A DNA stretch of 64,000 nucleotides from Skermania sp. ID1734 (GCF_007489285.1 NZ_VLIY01000010.1:62001-126000); one strand, 5' to 3'; positions 42,334 through 52,175 are shown, counted from the first letter of the stretch. Made by a program: numbers and translations. The notes: generated by a model not told the origin, from the letters alone.

Positions 42334-43893
42334 ATGGCGCGACAGTACCGACGACAGTTTTGCTTGTTGTGGATGGCGTTTGCACTGATCGCGGCGGGCT
42401 GTTCAACGGTCCAGGAACCCTCGCCTGCGCTGCCCACGCGGCCAAGCACGCCGGTTACCCAGCCGGTTCCGGCCGGCACGCCAGGTTGGCAAATCACCCA
42501 CGCTGGCCCGCCGCACGGGATCGAAGGATTCGCCGACACCACCAGCGCACTACCCGGAACCCCCGTGCGGTTGTTCGTGTCCACCACTGCCCGTACCTAC
42601 ACGGTCACCGCTTACCGCATGGGCAACTACACCGGCTCCGAAGCGCTACAGATCTGGAAGTCGTCACCGCAGCCCGGCGGGGTGCAGGCCGGTTACGTCG
42701 TGCAGAACCCGACCTCGACGGTCGTCGCGCCGTGGCATCCGACGCTGACTCTGGATACCCGGGACTGGCCGGCGGGTGACTACCTGCTGCGGCTCGACGG
42801 CGACAACAACACTCAGCAGTTCGTTCCGCTGACGATCCGAGCACCGTCGAACAAGGGCCGCATCGTCATCGTCAACGCCGTAACCACCTGGCAGGCCTAC
42901 AACCGTTGGGGCGGCTACAGCCTTTACGACAGTCCCAGCGGCAGCAAAGCACGCCGGTCGCGCGCAGTAAGTTTCGACCGGCCCTACCAGTCGCAAACAA
43001 TGCAGGGCGCGGGCGACTTCCTGTACTTCGAACTGCCGTTTGTGCTGTTCGCCGAGCGCTCCGGGCATCGCTTGGGGTATGCCACCGACGTGGATTTGGC
43101 CACCGACCCACACCTGCTCGACGGAGCCGCCGCCGTCATCACCCTCAGCCACGACGAATACTGGACCGCCAGCATGCGCAACAACGTGGTCACCGCCCGC
43201 GACAACGGTGTCAACGTCGCCTTCCTCGGCGGCAACGACGCCTACCGGCACATGCGCTTTGGCGACTCCCCCGTCGGTCCGAACCGGCTCGAGATCGACT
43301 ACAAGTCCTTCACCGAAGACCCGATCCACACCACCGACCCACTGGCGGCCACCCAGGAATGGCGCTCACCGCCCAACCCGCGCCCGGAAAGCGCGATGCT
43401 CGGCAACTACTACCAGTGCAACCCGGTCCAGGCCGACCTCGTTGTCGCCGCACCCGACAACTGGTTGCTGCACGGGTTGGTGAGCGCCGGCCAACACCTG
43501 CCGCGCATGGTCGGCGACGAGTACAACGCCATCGATCTCGACGTGCCCACACCGCGACCCATCGAGTCGCTGTTCCACTCGCCGGTGACGTGCCAGCACC
43601 GCAGTGGATTCGCCGATGTCAGTTACTACGCGGCCTCCTCGGGCGCCGCCGTGTTCGCCGCCGGAACCGAATACTGGATCTGCGGACTGGATCCCTACTG
43701 CACCCGCGCCAACTCACCAGGCGACACCACCCGCCGAGTCATGCGCGCCATCACGACCCGGCTACTCGACGCATACGCCGCGGGCCCAGCGGGAGCCAAA
43801 CACCCGCCAGCCGACAATCTTGTCGCGCTCGGCCTCACCAAGATCCCCGCGCCGGCCAGACCGCAACTACCGGTGGCCACTGTCGGCGGATAG
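42334..43893 (+). CDS. lipoprotein with N,N-dimethylformamidase beta-subunit-like domain
   Basis: The protein has about 519 residues from an ATG at 42334. A lipoprotein signal (LLWMAFALIAAGCS, lipobox Cys near residue 23) is followed by a Pro/Thr-rich linker. The body resembles the N,N-dimethylformamidase large-subunit C-terminal domain: IVNAVTTWQAYNRWGGYSLYD, VITLSHDEYWTASMRNNV, VAFLGGNDAYRHMRF and YTNRNCTR-like later segments. The catalytic status is unknown. It lies 73 nt after the methyltransferase gene and may be in the same transcript. Confidence 0.82.
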   Translation: MARQYRRQFCLLWMAFALIAAGCSTVQEPSPALPTRPSTPVTQPVPAGTPGWQITHAGPPHGIEGFADTTSALPGTPVRLFVSTTARTYTVTAYRMGNYTGSEALQIWKSSPQPGGVQAGYVVQNPTSTVVAPWHPTLTLDTRDWPAGDYLLRLDGDNNTQQFVPLTIRAPSNKGRIVIVNAVTTWQAYNRWGGYSLYDSPSGSKARRSRAVSFDRPYQSQTMQGAGDFLYFELPFVLFAERSGHRLGYATDVDLATDPHLLDGAAAVITLSHDEYWTASMRNNVVTARDNGVNVAFLGGNDAYRHMRFGDSPVGPNRLEIDYKSFTEDPIHTTDPLAATQEWRSPPNPRPESAMLGNYYQCNPVQADLVVAAPDNWLLHGLVSAGQHLPRMVGDEYNAIDLDVPTPRPIESLFHSPVTCQHRSGFADVSYYAASSGAAVFAAGTEYWICGLDPYCTRANSPGDTTRRVMRAITTRLLDAYAAGPAGAKHPPADNLVALGLTKIPAPARPQLPVATVGG

Positions 43894-44012
43894 CTGAGTG
43901 CCCGAACGCTCGTCAGCCAGCAGCATCGGTCGCGATTGCGCACGCTCGCAGTGGAGTCGATGATGATCACCAACGTGCGACTGGATCCGCGTGCTGGATG
44001 TGAGGAGTATCG

Positions 44013-44639
44013 ATGGCCGAATCTAGCGTGTGGCCGATCATCCATGCCGAGCGCCAGGCGCTCGCAAAGGATCTGGCGGGCCTGCGCGACGAACAGTGGA
44101 AAATCCCCTCGTTGTGCGCCGGCTGGAACGTACAACAGGTGCTCGGCCACATGACCGCCACTGCCCAGATGACTCCGCTACGGTTCTTCACTGGCCTCGC
44201 CAAGTCAGGGTTCCGGTTCACCGCGATGGCCGAAAAGAACGTTGCCAAACAGACCGCCGGCTCCCCCGCCGACACTCTGGCGGCGTTTACCCGGGCGATC
44301 GACGCAACTACCGCCCCACCCGGGCCCGTCGATTCCTGGCTCGGCGAAACCATCGTGCACAGCGAAGACATTCGTCGACCCCTCGGCATCGCGCACGACT
44401 ACCCGCCGCAGGCGTGCGCGCGAGTTGCAGATTTCTACAAACGCTCCAACCTGCTGATCGGCGCGAAGAACCGCATCGCCGGACTCGCCCTGTCCGCCAC
44501 CGACACCGACTGGTCCGCCGGCACCGGACCCACCGTGTCCGGGCCGATCCTGTCACTCGTAATGGCGATGACCGGCCGCGCCGCCGCCCTGGCCGATCTG
44601 ACCGGCGACGGCGTGACCATCCTGCGCGACCGGATGTGA
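44013..44639 (+). CDS. DinB-like/maleylpyruvate isomerase N-terminal (TIGR03083-type) protein
   Basis: The 208-residue helical protein belongs to the DinB_2/MDMPI superfamily: WPIIHAERQALAKDLAGL, SLCAGWNVQQVLGHMTATAQ, then WLGETIVHSEDIRRPLG. The His of VLGHM and of IVHSEDI are candidate metal ligands. In actinobacteria relatives act as mycothiol-dependent transferases or isomerases. ATG follows TGAGGAG. Confidence 0.82.
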   Translation: MAESSVWPIIHAERQALAKDLAGLRDEQWKIPSLCAGWNVQQVLGHMTATAQMTPLRFFTGLAKSGFRFTAMAEKNVAKQTAGSPADTLAAFTRAIDATTAPPGPVDSWLGETIVHSEDIRRPLGIAHDYPPQACARVADFYKRSNLLIGAKNRIAGLALSATDTDWSAGTGPTVSGPILSLVMAMTGRAAALADLTGDGVTILRDRM

Positions 44640-44692
44640 CGACGCAGTCGCGGTAATTCCGAGCGTTTAGCTTCCGCCTCCTCGGGCTGAGC

Positions 44693-45030
44693 TCATTGTT
44701 GATTGCCTTTTATCGAGTCGGTGAGGTCTCTGGCTTTCGCCGCCAGATCATCGATGCGTTGACGTACCGCCGTGGACAGGTCATCACCGTGACCCTTGAC
44801 CGATTCGGTGAGGTCCTTGGCCATCGCGGCGAGGTCGTCGATGCGTTGACGGACCGACGCGGACACGTCGTCACCGCGTCCCTTCACCGAATCGGTAAGC
44901 TCTTTCACCCGCGCGGCGAGGTCATCGATGCGTTGACGGAGCGACGCAGACACGTCATCGCCGCGATCTTTGATGGAGTCGGTGAGCTCTTTCGCTCTCT
45001 CCGCCAGATCATCGATGCGGTGCTTGAGTG
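44693..45030 (-). repeat. 87-bp tandem repeat array
   Basis: The codon block for RIDDLA ends at 44758, 44845, 44932 and 45019, an exact 87-bp period over four units. Unit 2 and unit 3 are the most alike; the units differ mostly at third positions and in three variable residues after DDLA. The array encodes the repeat region of the CsbD-like protein. Confidence 0.9.
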
Positions 45031-45148
45031 CCGATGACACCTGCTCGACTTGTCCCCTCGAGCGCAACTCGTCGTCGTCGGTCAAAGCACCTACCGCTTC
45101 CTTGAGACGCCCTTGCAGTTCTTCGGCATCTTTGGGTGGCTGCGTCAT
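44693..45148 (-). CDS. CsbD-like protein with four tandem 29-residue coiled repeats
   Basis: The protein has 151 residues. Residues about 8-36 resemble the CsbD stress domain (EELQGRLKEAVGALTDDDEL). From residue 41 come four repeats of exactly 29 residues with the core RIDDLAxxxKELTDSxK, then GDDVSxxxRQ; the last is truncated at the C-terminus. Alternating charges and regularly spaced Leu, Ile and Val suggest an amphipathic helix of the apolipoprotein or LEA kind. It lies behind a SigF-type promoter (45224-45251), which fits a general-stress protein. It is convergent with the MDMPI-like gene. Confidence 0.82.
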   Translation of the reverse strand: MTQPPKDAEELQGRLKEAVGALTDDDELRSRGQVEQVSSALKHRIDDLAERAKELTDSIKDRGDDVSASLRQRIDDLAARVKELTDSVKGRGDDVSASVRQRIDDLAAMAKDLTESVKGHGDDLSTAVRQRIDDLAAKARDLTDSIKGNQQ

Positions 45149-45223
45149 ATCTTGCTTCTTTCCCTCGTCGCAAATTTCTCATTGCCGCGGTTCGACAGCA
45201 CTGTCAGTTCTACCGTTGAACCT

Positions 45224-45251
45224 CTACCCAGGACCAGGAAGCGGCGAAACC
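45224..45251 (-). promoter_or_regulatory. SigF-type promoter of the CsbD-like gene
   Basis: On the minus strand GGTTT (45251-45247) is followed after 17 nt by GGGTAG (45229-45224). This matches the mycobacterial SigF pattern GTTT-N15-17-GGGTA. The predicted start of transcription is about 70 nt before the ATG at 45148. Confidence 0.6.
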
Positions 45252-45344
45252 CGTGTGCCACTCAGCTCCGGGGTTGTTCGCGGCATGGTGATGCGCACCG
45301 TCCGACAGCAATTTCGCGCAGCATCCTAGCTGTGTACCCGCCTG

Positions 45345-45863
45345 TTATTGCGCACCGCCTGGCCGGTCCGTCGCAGACGGTGGCGACGCCACCGAAGCCG
45401 CTGGTGTCGCGGTTTCCTGCCGTCCCGGCATCGCGGTCGGCGACCGCCCCTGCCACCGATGCGGATGCCAGGTGGTTATCGCCCAGATGGCGAATGCATC
45501 CAAAGCGATGATCAGCACCGACCACCATGGCGCGTAGGGCAGCCAGGCAAAATTGGCGATCAGCGACAGGGCGGCGAGCGTGATCGCGCCGACCTTTGCC
45601 CACACCGCGCCGGTGGTCAATGCCGCGCCGAGCAGGATCAACAGACCACCGAGGACGACGTGGACTATGCCCCAGCCAGTGAGGTTCCACTGGTACACGT
45701 ACGACGGACCAACGACGATGATCGCATCGGCAGCCAGCGCCGAAATCCCTTCCAGGACTTGGATAGCGCCGACCGCGACCAGAACGATGGCGGCGGCGAT
45801 CACTCCCGACGCGGCCACGACGCTTTCCGCAGCTGAACCGCCTTGGCGACCACTAAATTCCAC
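45345..45863 (-). CDS. DUF7144-type four-helix membrane protein
   Basis: The 172-residue protein has four hydrophobic helices (ASGVIAAAIVLVAVGAIQVLEG, then WGIVHVVLGGLLILLGAALTTG, and so on) and the LTGWGIVHVVLG block typical of a widespread actinobacterial family, DUF7144. The C-terminal 40 residues are Pro/Ala/Thr-rich and polar. No function is known. Its upstream region contains GGGTAT with a poor -35, so SigF control is possible but weakly supported. Confidence 0.82.
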   Translation of the reverse strand: MEFSGRQGGSAAESVVAASGVIAAAIVLVAVGAIQVLEGISALAADAIIVVGPSYVYQWNLTGWGIVHVVLGGLLILLGAALTTGAVWAKVGAITLAALSLIANFAWLPYAPWWSVLIIALDAFAIWAITTWHPHRWQGRSPTAMPGRQETATPAASVASPPSATDRPGGAQ

Positions 45864-46092
45864 GATCCCTCCCGCTGTTTGGTTCGGTTCTTAACCGGTC
45901 GAGCACATACCCAGTCGAGGCTCGCACAACCACCGCTCGCCGAACCGATGGAAATTTCCGCGGAAAGGTCTCAGGGCTTGACCTTGACGCCGTGGCAGGG
46001 GGTCATACGAAACGAACTTAGATGGCACTCAAGCTCACACATCGACCTTGCAGCCGAGGTCGATGTGTGCGGCGGCTTGCGGGAACGATCGA

Positions 46093-47607
46093 TCAGCCGA
46101 CGACGGATGCGGCCGCCGATTCGTCGGCGGGCACCGCGGGCTTGGTGCGGGGCAGGAAGTACGCAGGAATCAACGTCAGCAAGATCAGCGCGAACGACAC
46201 GATGTAGGTGTGCGCGAACGCGGTAGCCGCGTGCTCGTGGATCTGTGCGAGCGCGTGCGGGTCGACGTGCTTCGGCGCGGCGCCGGAGGGACTGCCGCCG
46301 AGACCTTCATGCGTCAGGAAGGTGGTGAGCACCACCGAAATGGCGGCGGCACCGATCGAAAACCCGGTCTGATTCATGATGTTCATCAATGTCGAGCCCC
46401 GCGCGACCTGTTGGCGGGTCAGCGTCTGGATGGCGCCGGTCATCGTCGGCATCATGGTGCAACCCATGCCGAGGCCCATGACGAACAACGACACCTCGAT
46501 CCACACCAGCGACGTGTCGGCACCGATGTGCGTGAACGTCGACATCCCGATGGCTATCACCACCAGGCCGGTCATGACGATCTTCCCCGGCCCGATCTTG
46601 TCCACGAGCCGGCCAGCGATCGGCATGGTCAACATCGCGCCGAGACCCTGCGGGGCATTGAGCAAACCGGAGTGCAGGGTGGACTCCCCGCGAACCTGCT
46701 GCAGATACAGCTGCAACAGCAGCTGGGCACCGAAGAATGCGGCCGCGAAGAACACCATCGTGAGCACCGCGAACGTGAGATTCCGGTTACGGAACAGATG
46801 CACATCGATCAGTGGATGCTCGGTCCGCAAAGCGTGCACGACGAACCCGGCCACCAGCCCGATCCCGATGACGGCCGGGACGAGCACCTTCACCGACAGC
46901 ACAGTGCCCTCCCCCGGGATGGAGGAGACGCCGTAGAGGAACAGGGCAAGACCTGGCGAGGCCAACAGCATCCCGACGAAGTCGAACGATTCCGATGGTT
47001 CGGGCCGATCCTTTTCCAGCACAATAAAAGCGAGCACGAGCGCCACGACGCCGATCGGCAAGTTGATCAGGAAGATCCAGTGCCAGCTGAAGCTTTCGAT
47101 CAGCCACCCGCCCAGGATCGGGCCGCCGATCGGTCCCAATAGCATCGGTACGCCCATGATGGCCATCACGCGTCCGATGCGGTCCGAACCTGCCGCGTGG
47201 GTCATGATCGTGATGCCCAGGGGCATCAGCATCCCGCCGCCGAGGCCCTGAATAACGCGAAAAGTGATGAGCGACTCGATGTTCGATGCCGTGCTGCACA
47301 ACACGGAGCCAGCGACGAAGAACGTCAGCGCCAGCATGTAAAGGCGCTTCGTGCCAAATCGATCGGCCGCCCACCCGGTCAGCGGAATGACCGTTGCCAA
47401 TGCGAGCGTGTAGCCGGTCATCGTCCACGCGGCGACCGCGGGAGTTGTGTGGAATTCGATCTGGAACGTGTGCAGGGCGACATTGACGACGGTTACGTCG
47501 AGGATCGACATGATCGCGCCGAGAATGACCACACCGGCGACCTTGAAGACTGCTGCGTCGAGCTTGTCGGTGGTCTGAGTCGACCCCGTAACCGGAGGAT
47601 TCGTCAC
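46093..47607 (-). CDS. MFS transporter, DHA2 (EmrB/QacA) family
   Basis: The 504-residue protein has about 14 hydrophobic helices. DHA2 markers are MSILDVTVVNVALHTFQ in helix 1, WAADRFGTKRLYMLAL in the first loop, QGLGGGMLMPLG and the motif C-like GPIGGPILGGWLIESFSW. It is expected to export drugs or metabolites by proton antiport. It begins at a GTG (47607) with a weak ribosome-binding site. It is downstream of ansP on the same strand (64 nt), but no functional tie is apparent. Confidence 0.92.
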   Translation of the reverse strand: MTNPPVTGSTQTTDKLDAAVFKVAGVVILGAIMSILDVTVVNVALHTFQIEFHTTPAVAAWTMTGYTLALATVIPLTGWAADRFGTKRLYMLALTFFVAGSVLCSTASNIESLITFRVIQGLGGGMLMPLGITIMTHAAGSDRIGRVMAIMGVPMLLGPIGGPILGGWLIESFSWHWIFLINLPIGVVALVLAFIVLEKDRPEPSESFDFVGMLLASPGLALFLYGVSSIPGEGTVLSVKVLVPAVIGIGLVAGFVVHALRTEHPLIDVHLFRNRNLTFAVLTMVFFAAAFFGAQLLLQLYLQQVRGESTLHSGLLNAPQGLGAMLTMPIAGRLVDKIGPGKIVMTGLVVIAIGMSTFTHIGADTSLVWIEVSLFVMGLGMGCTMMPTMTGAIQTLTRQQVARGSTLMNIMNQTGFSIGAAAISVVLTTFLTHEGLGGSPSGAAPKHVDPHALAQIHEHAATAFAHTYIVSFALILLTLIPAYFLPRTKPAVPADESAAASVVG

Positions 47608-47671
47608 CGTTTTAGCGTGTCACGTTTTCCCGCCGCTTGACTAGATCCGGTCTGAAGAAACTTCGGCGCAC

Positions 47672-49138
47672 TCAGGTTCGACGATTCGCGACAACGGGGA
47701 ACTGCCCGGTGTGACCCTCCCGCTCGGCCGCAACCGCCAGCACTCGATTGCGCACCGCATACCAACCGCCGATCAATGCCGGAACAATGACGACCAGCGA
47801 CGCGACCGTCCAGGTTCCGATCGGATGGTCGAACGCCATGAGGACAAGGACGAGCAAGAGAAACGCGAGCGTCAGATACCCGGTGTACGGGGAACCCGCC
47901 AGTCGGAACGCCGGCCGCTCCACCAATCCTTTTCGCGACCACCGATACAGCTGGATCTGGCAGATCACGATCGTGGCCCAGGACGAGATGATCCCGAGCG
48001 AGGCCATATTGAGCACGATCTCGAATGCCTGACCCGGGACGACGCCGTTCAGCAGTACGCCGAAAAGCCCGATCACGGCGGTGAGGCAGATGCCACCGTA
48101 TGGGACACCGTTTCGCGACATTCTGGCGGTGAACGTCGGCGCGCTGCCGTTCATCGCCATCGATCGCAGGATCCGTCCGGTCGAGTACAGTCCGGCATTC
48201 AGGCTCGAGAACGCTGCGGTAAGCACCACGATGTTCATCAATGTTCCGGCGCCGCCGAAGCCAAGCTTGGAAAAGAACGTCACAAACGGGCTCTCCGCCG
48301 CCGAGTAATCGGTGTATGGCAACAACAGCCCGAGCAATATCAATGAACCGACGTAGAACACGGCGATGCGCGCAATCACCGAATTGATGGCCCGCGGCAT
48401 GATTTTGACCGGATTAGCGGTCTCGCCCGCGGCCGTCCCGACCAGTTCGACTGCGGCATAGGCGAACACGACACCGGAGGTGACCATCACCATCGGGATC
48501 GCGCCCGTCGGGAATAGTCCGCCGTGGTGCGCGATCACGCTGATTCCGGTGCTGTGACCGTCGATTGGGTAGCGGCCGGCAAGGAAAATAGTTCCGGCGA
48601 CCAAGAAGGTAATTAGGGCGAGAACCTTCACGAGCGCTGCCCAGAACTCCAGCTCACCGAACAACGTCACCGAGATCAGATTCATGCTGAGCACGATTGC
48701 GAGCGCGATCAACGCGATCAACCACTGCGGGACGGCTTTGAAGGCGCTCCAGAAGTGAAAGTAGGTGGCGATGGCCGTCGAATCGACGATTGCGGTCATC
48801 GCCCAGTTCAGGAAATACATCCAGCCGGCAACATAGGCCGCCTTTTCCCCCAAGAATTCGCGCGCATAGGACACGAACGATCCCGAGGACGGACGGTGCA
48901 AAACGAGTTCGCCAAGTGCTCGCAAAATGATGAAAACGAACACGCCGCAGACGGCGTAAACGATGAACAACCCGGGACCGGCGTCGCGCAATCGCCCACC
49001 GGTACCAAGGAACAGCCCGGTTCCGATGGCACCGCCAATAGCGATCATCTGCAATTGACGAGGCTTGAGGCTCTTGTGATAGCCCGAATCCTCCGTCTCG
49101 AGAGCCGGTCCATCGCCCGCCTGCTGAGTTGGCGTCAT
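47672..49138 (-). CDS. ansP: L-asparagine permease (AnsP-type APC transporter)
   Basis: The 488-residue protein has 12 predicted helices and close resemblance to mycobacterial AnsP1/AnsP2: [62 protein letters not shown] and [20 protein letters not shown]. The frame is open upstream, but the ATG at 49138 gives the family length and overlaps the small membrane protein stop (ATGA). It imports asparagine, probably with protons. A 108-bp broken copy of its 48130-48239 segment lies at 22332-22439. Confidence 0.88.
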   Translation of the reverse strand: MTPTQQAGDGPALETEDSGYHKSLKPRQLQMIAIGGAIGTGLFLGTGGRLRDAGPGLFIVYAVCGVFVFIILRALGELVLHRPSSGSFVSYAREFLGEKAAYVAGWMYFLNWAMTAIVDSTAIATYFHFWSAFKAVPQWLIALIALAIVLSMNLISVTLFGELEFWAALVKVLALITFLVAGTIFLAGRYPIDGHSTGISVIAHHGGLFPTGAIPMVMVTSGVVFAYAAVELVGTAAGETANPVKIMPRAINSVIARIAVFYVGSLILLGLLLPYTDYSAAESPFVTFFSKLGFGGAGTLMNIVVLTAAFSSLNAGLYSTGRILRSMAMNGSAPTFTARMSRNGVPYGGICLTAVIGLFGVLLNGVVPGQAFEIVLNMASLGIISSWATIVICQIQLYRWSRKGLVERPAFRLAGSPYTGYLTLAFLLLVLVLMAFDHPIGTWTVASLVVIVPALIGGWYAVRNRVLAVAAEREGHTGQFPVVANRRT

Positions 49139-49377
49139 GATGTCCGTTCCGGGTCCGCACCACTCGGCGGCGGACCCTGTCTCGGCGGCGGCGGATCGGA
49201 TAGATCGCGGAAGGTGAGCGCGAATCCCCATACGCCGACAACGGCCGCGACCGCGTACCCGATGATCGACAGCAATCCGGCATGCTGATACGCAGTGAAC
49301 GCGACGATCGCGAGCGCGGCGAAGATCATCAGCATTCCGATCAGCGGAGTCTTGGATGGAAACTCGGTTCTCGCCAC
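49135..49377 (-). CDS. small membrane protein translationally coupled to ansP
   Basis: The 80-residue protein starts at a GTG (49377) after TGGAGGTGA. Two hydrophobic helices are visible ([19 protein letters not shown] and [19 protein letters not shown]), followed by a Pro-rich cytoplasmic-type tail. Its stop overlaps the ansP ATG by 4 nt. It might be an accessory subunit of the permease or simply a leader gene. I do not recognise the family. Confidence 0.72.
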   Translation of the reverse strand: MARTEFPSKTPLIGMLMIFAALAIVAFTAYQHAGLLSIIGYAVAAVVGVWGFALTFRDLSDPPPPRQGPPPSGADPERTS

Positions 49378-49585
49378 GTTCGCTCACCTCCAGTGCGGAG
49401 CTCATATTAAACGCGCCCGTCGGCGAGCGAAGCCATGCTTATGGATGCGCCCACTCGAAAAACGTCTCCCCAGCCATGATCTCGACGCAAGCCACATCCG
49501 CGGCTGACACGCATGTCCGGTGCGGTTACCGGGTACAACGCCACCAATCGCAGACATCGATTTGTTGACGAGGGAGGCAACGTTT

Positions 49586-50110
49586 ATGTACAGCAAGATC
49601 ACCGTCGCGCGGCACCCGGTTCACCCCGCGCTGGTGGCCTTCCCGGTCGCGTTCTACACCGGAAGTCTGGTGGGCTTCGCCGTGTACGTGGCCAACAACC
49701 ACCAGTTCTGGCTGAACCTCGCGATCGCGGCGAGCATCGCCGGCGCGGGTACCGCGATCCTGGCGGCGGTGCCCGGGTTCGTCGACTGGCTGTTGGGCGT
49801 GCCGCGCCACTCCCAAGCCAAGATCGTCGGCGCGGCCCATGGCGGACTCAACCTGGTGGCGCTCGGGCTCTTCATCGCCGTCGCCGTGCGCTATGTCGGC
49901 CACTGGAATGGTCCGGCCACCGATGCCACGCTCGGCTTGGCGCTCTCAGCTCTGGGGGTCGCTCTCACCATCGCGGCTGGAGCCATGGGCTGGACGCTGG
50001 TGCAGACCTTCCACATCGGGGTGAGCCTCACCGATGCGCAGTGTCGCGACGAGGACATCGTCCATTTGCATGTTCCTGGGCTGATGCTCGCTTCCCCTCG
50101 CCGCAACTGA
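49586..50110 (+). CDS. DUF2231 membrane protein
   Basis: The 174-residue protein starts at an ATG (49586) after GAGGGAGG. It has four hydrophobic helices and the DUF2231 opening HPVHPALVAFPVAFYTGSLV, with the later GFVDWLLGVP and HGGLNLVALGLF. The conserved His residues of HPVHP could bind haem or metal, as proposed for the family. It is convergent with qcrB, 8 nt apart. Confidence 0.87.
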   Translation: MYSKITVARHPVHPALVAFPVAFYTGSLVGFAVYVANNHQFWLNLAIAASIAGAGTAILAAVPGFVDWLLGVPRHSQAKIVGAAHGGLNLVALGLFIAVAVRYVGHWNGPATDATLGLALSALGVALTIAAGAMGWTLVQTFHIGVSLTDAQCRDEDIVHLHVPGLMLASPRRN

Positions 50111-50118
50111 CGCGAGGT

Positions 50119-51768
50119 TTAGTGCGGGCCTGCGCCGTTGCCGTCGCCGCGGGCCCGCTCTTGTTCTGCCTTCAGGACGGCGAGTTGGGTAGCTTCGCTC
50201 TCGTGCTCGGCGCGGCTGAACGCGTCGCTCTGCGCCACCGGGTCCGCCCGCAGCAGGCTGCCAGTGCCAGGGCGGCCCGCCGAGCCGAGCTTGTTCATCT
50301 TTTTCGGCATCGGCGCGCCCTGGTACTGCAACGGGATCGGGTGGCCGTGCGAATCGACCGGGCCGAGCGGCTGATGCACCTCGATGTACTCGCCATTGGC
50401 CAGCCTGCGGACCACTCCCGTCTCGATGCCGTGCTCGAGCACCTGACGGTCCGAACGCTGCAGGCCCAGGCAGAAGCGGTAGGCAACGTAGTAGGCCACG
50501 GGCGGCAGAATCAGCACACCCATCCGACCCATCCAGGTCGTCGCGTTCAGCGAGATGTGGAAGACCAAGGCGATGATGTCGTTGCAACCGGACAGGGTCA
50601 GCACAACATAGAAAGCAACAGCCATTGCTCCAATACCGGTGCGTACCGGCGCATCTCGCGGCCGCTGCAGCAGATTGTGGTGCGCGTCATCCTTCGTGAG
50701 CCGCTTCTCGATCCACGGGTAGGCCGTCATCACAGCCAGGACAACGAGCATGGTCAGCGCCACCCAGACCACCGCGGGCACCATGTACCGACCGAAATAC
50801 AGTTCCCACGGCGGGAAGATACGGGCCAGACCTTCCGTCCACAGCATGTAGAAGTCCGGCTGTGAACCGGCCGACACCTGCGACGGGTTGTACGGCCCGT
50901 AATTCCAGATCGCATTGATCTGTAGCAGCCCGCCCATCAGTGCCAGCACCGCAACGACCATGGCCATGAACGCGCCGCCGTGGGCCGCGAACACCGGCAT
51001 GATCCGGATACCGACCACATTCTTTTCGGTGCGGCCGGGCCCGGGGAACTGCGTGTGCTTCTGGTACCACACCACCGCCAGGTGAATGGCGATGAGGCCC
51101 AGGATGATTCCGGGGAACAGCAGCACGTGGATGATATAGAGGCGCGGGATGATGATGGTGCCCGGGAAGTCGCCGCCGAACAGCGCCCATTGGATCCAGG
51201 TGCCCACCACCGGAAGACTCATCGTGATGCCGCCCATGGCCACCCGCAGACCGGTTCCGGACAGCAGATCGTCGGGCAGCGAATAGCCGAAGTAGCCCTC
51301 GAACATGGCCAGGATCAGCAGCAGCGAGCCGATCACCCAGTTCAACTCGCGGGGGCGGCGGAATGCTCCGGTGAAGAAAATGCGGAGCATGTGGATGATG
51401 ATCGCGCACGCGAACAGCAGCGCTGCCCAGTGGTGGATCTGGCGGACGAACAGTCCGCCGCGGACCTCGAACGAGATCTGCAGCGCGCTCTCGTACGCAC
51501 GGGACATGTGCAGGCCGCGCAACGGTTGGTAGGGGCCGTTGTAGACGACCTCGGTCATCGACGGGTCGAAATAGAGAGTCAGATAAATCCCCGACAACAA
51601 CAGCACGATGAAGCTGTAGAGCGCGATCTCCCCGAGCATGAACGACCAGTGCGTCGGGAAGACCTTGTTCATTTGACGTTTGACGCCGGCGGCGAGTTTA
51701 TAGCGCGAGTCGACAGCGTCAGCCTGTTCGGCGCTCAGTTGGGCCAACCGACTCTTTATCGCCACCAT
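50119..51768 (-). CDS. qcrB: cytochrome b subunit of the cytochrome bcc complex (orphan QcrB)
   Basis: From the ATG at 51768 the protein has 549 residues, the same length as mycobacterial QcrB. Haem-ligand histidines are in [17 protein letters not shown] and [16 protein letters not shown]. The quinol site has [14 protein letters not shown] in place of PEWY, as in actinobacteria. [13 protein letters not shown]-like [17 protein letters not shown] and [20 protein letters not shown] are highly typical. QcrC, QcrA and CtaE genes, which normally precede qcrB, are absent; the neighbours are a DUF2231 gene and a 64-residue ORF. It is therefore an extra or relocated copy. Confidence 0.93.
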   Translation of the reverse strand: MVAIKSRLAQLSAEQADAVDSRYKLAAGVKRQMNKVFPTHWSFMLGEIALYSFIVLLLSGIYLTLYFDPSMTEVVYNGPYQPLRGLHMSRAYESALQISFEVRGGLFVRQIHHWAALLFACAIIIHMLRIFFTGAFRRPRELNWVIGSLLLILAMFEGYFGYSLPDDLLSGTGLRVAMGGITMSLPVVGTWIQWALFGGDFPGTIIIPRLYIIHVLLFPGIILGLIAIHLAVVWYQKHTQFPGPGRTEKNVVGIRIMPVFAAHGGAFMAMVVAVLALMGGLLQINAIWNYGPYNPSQVSAGSQPDFYMLWTEGLARIFPPWELYFGRYMVPAVVWVALTMLVVLAVMTAYPWIEKRLTKDDAHHNLLQRPRDAPVRTGIGAMAVAFYVVLTLSGCNDIIALVFHISLNATTWMGRMGVLILPPVAYYVAYRFCLGLQRSDRQVLEHGIETGVVRRLANGEYIEVHQPLGPVDSHGHPIPLQYQGAPMPKKMNKLGSAGRPGTGSLLRADPVAQSDAFSRAEHESEATQLAVLKAEQERARGDGNGAGPH

Positions 51769-51847
51769 CGCCAGATCCCCGTTTCGAACGGCACAGCCGA
51801 ACGCAGCGGTACCCGACAGAATCGACGTCAAACGCTCGAATTGCTCT

Positions 51848-52042
51848 TCAGGTCTCGGCGTGCTGCGCGCGAACTATGCAATTCTCGAGTTGGGTCAGCC
51901 CCATCGCGATTCGCTTGCCGCCGCCATACACAGGCTCTGCCTCAACATAGGCAATCGGCCCATAACGGATTGTCTTGATCTCGTAGTCGATGGTTTTTCC
52001 GTTGATCTGCAACGGAAATCGGTCACCGCGGGTTATCGCCAT
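51848..52042 (-). CDS. small hypothetical protein
   Basis: The 64-residue protein starts at an ATG (52042) with GGGGGAGG at a 6-nt spacing, which is better than the GTG at 52108 that would add 22 residues. The sequence is a beta-rich small domain ([36 protein letters not shown]). No family is recognised. It is upstream of qcrB on the same strand by 79 nt, so the two could be co-transcribed. Confidence 0.6.
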   Translation of the reverse strand: MAITRGDRFPLQINGKTIDYEIKTIRYGPIAYVEAEPVYGGGKRIAMGLTQLENCIVRAQHAET

Positions 52043-52175
52043 GACCACCTCCCCCGGTTTCGGCTTATCGATTCGCGGGGGTTGCCCACCGGCGACCCAG
52101 GTAAACACCTTCTCGCCGGCCGGAAATTCGGTTATACAAAGTCAATTCGGACATGCCCGGCGTTAAGTGCTGCCG

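Noticed and set aside
44693-45030. Regular repeats considered as a CRISPR array.
   Set aside because: The 87-bp units are contiguous, have no unique spacers and keep a coding frame.
46048-47142. A 364-residue frame opposite the MFS transporter.
   Set aside because: It is His/Gln/Asp-rich mirror sequence of a hydrophobic protein gene; not a plausible protein.
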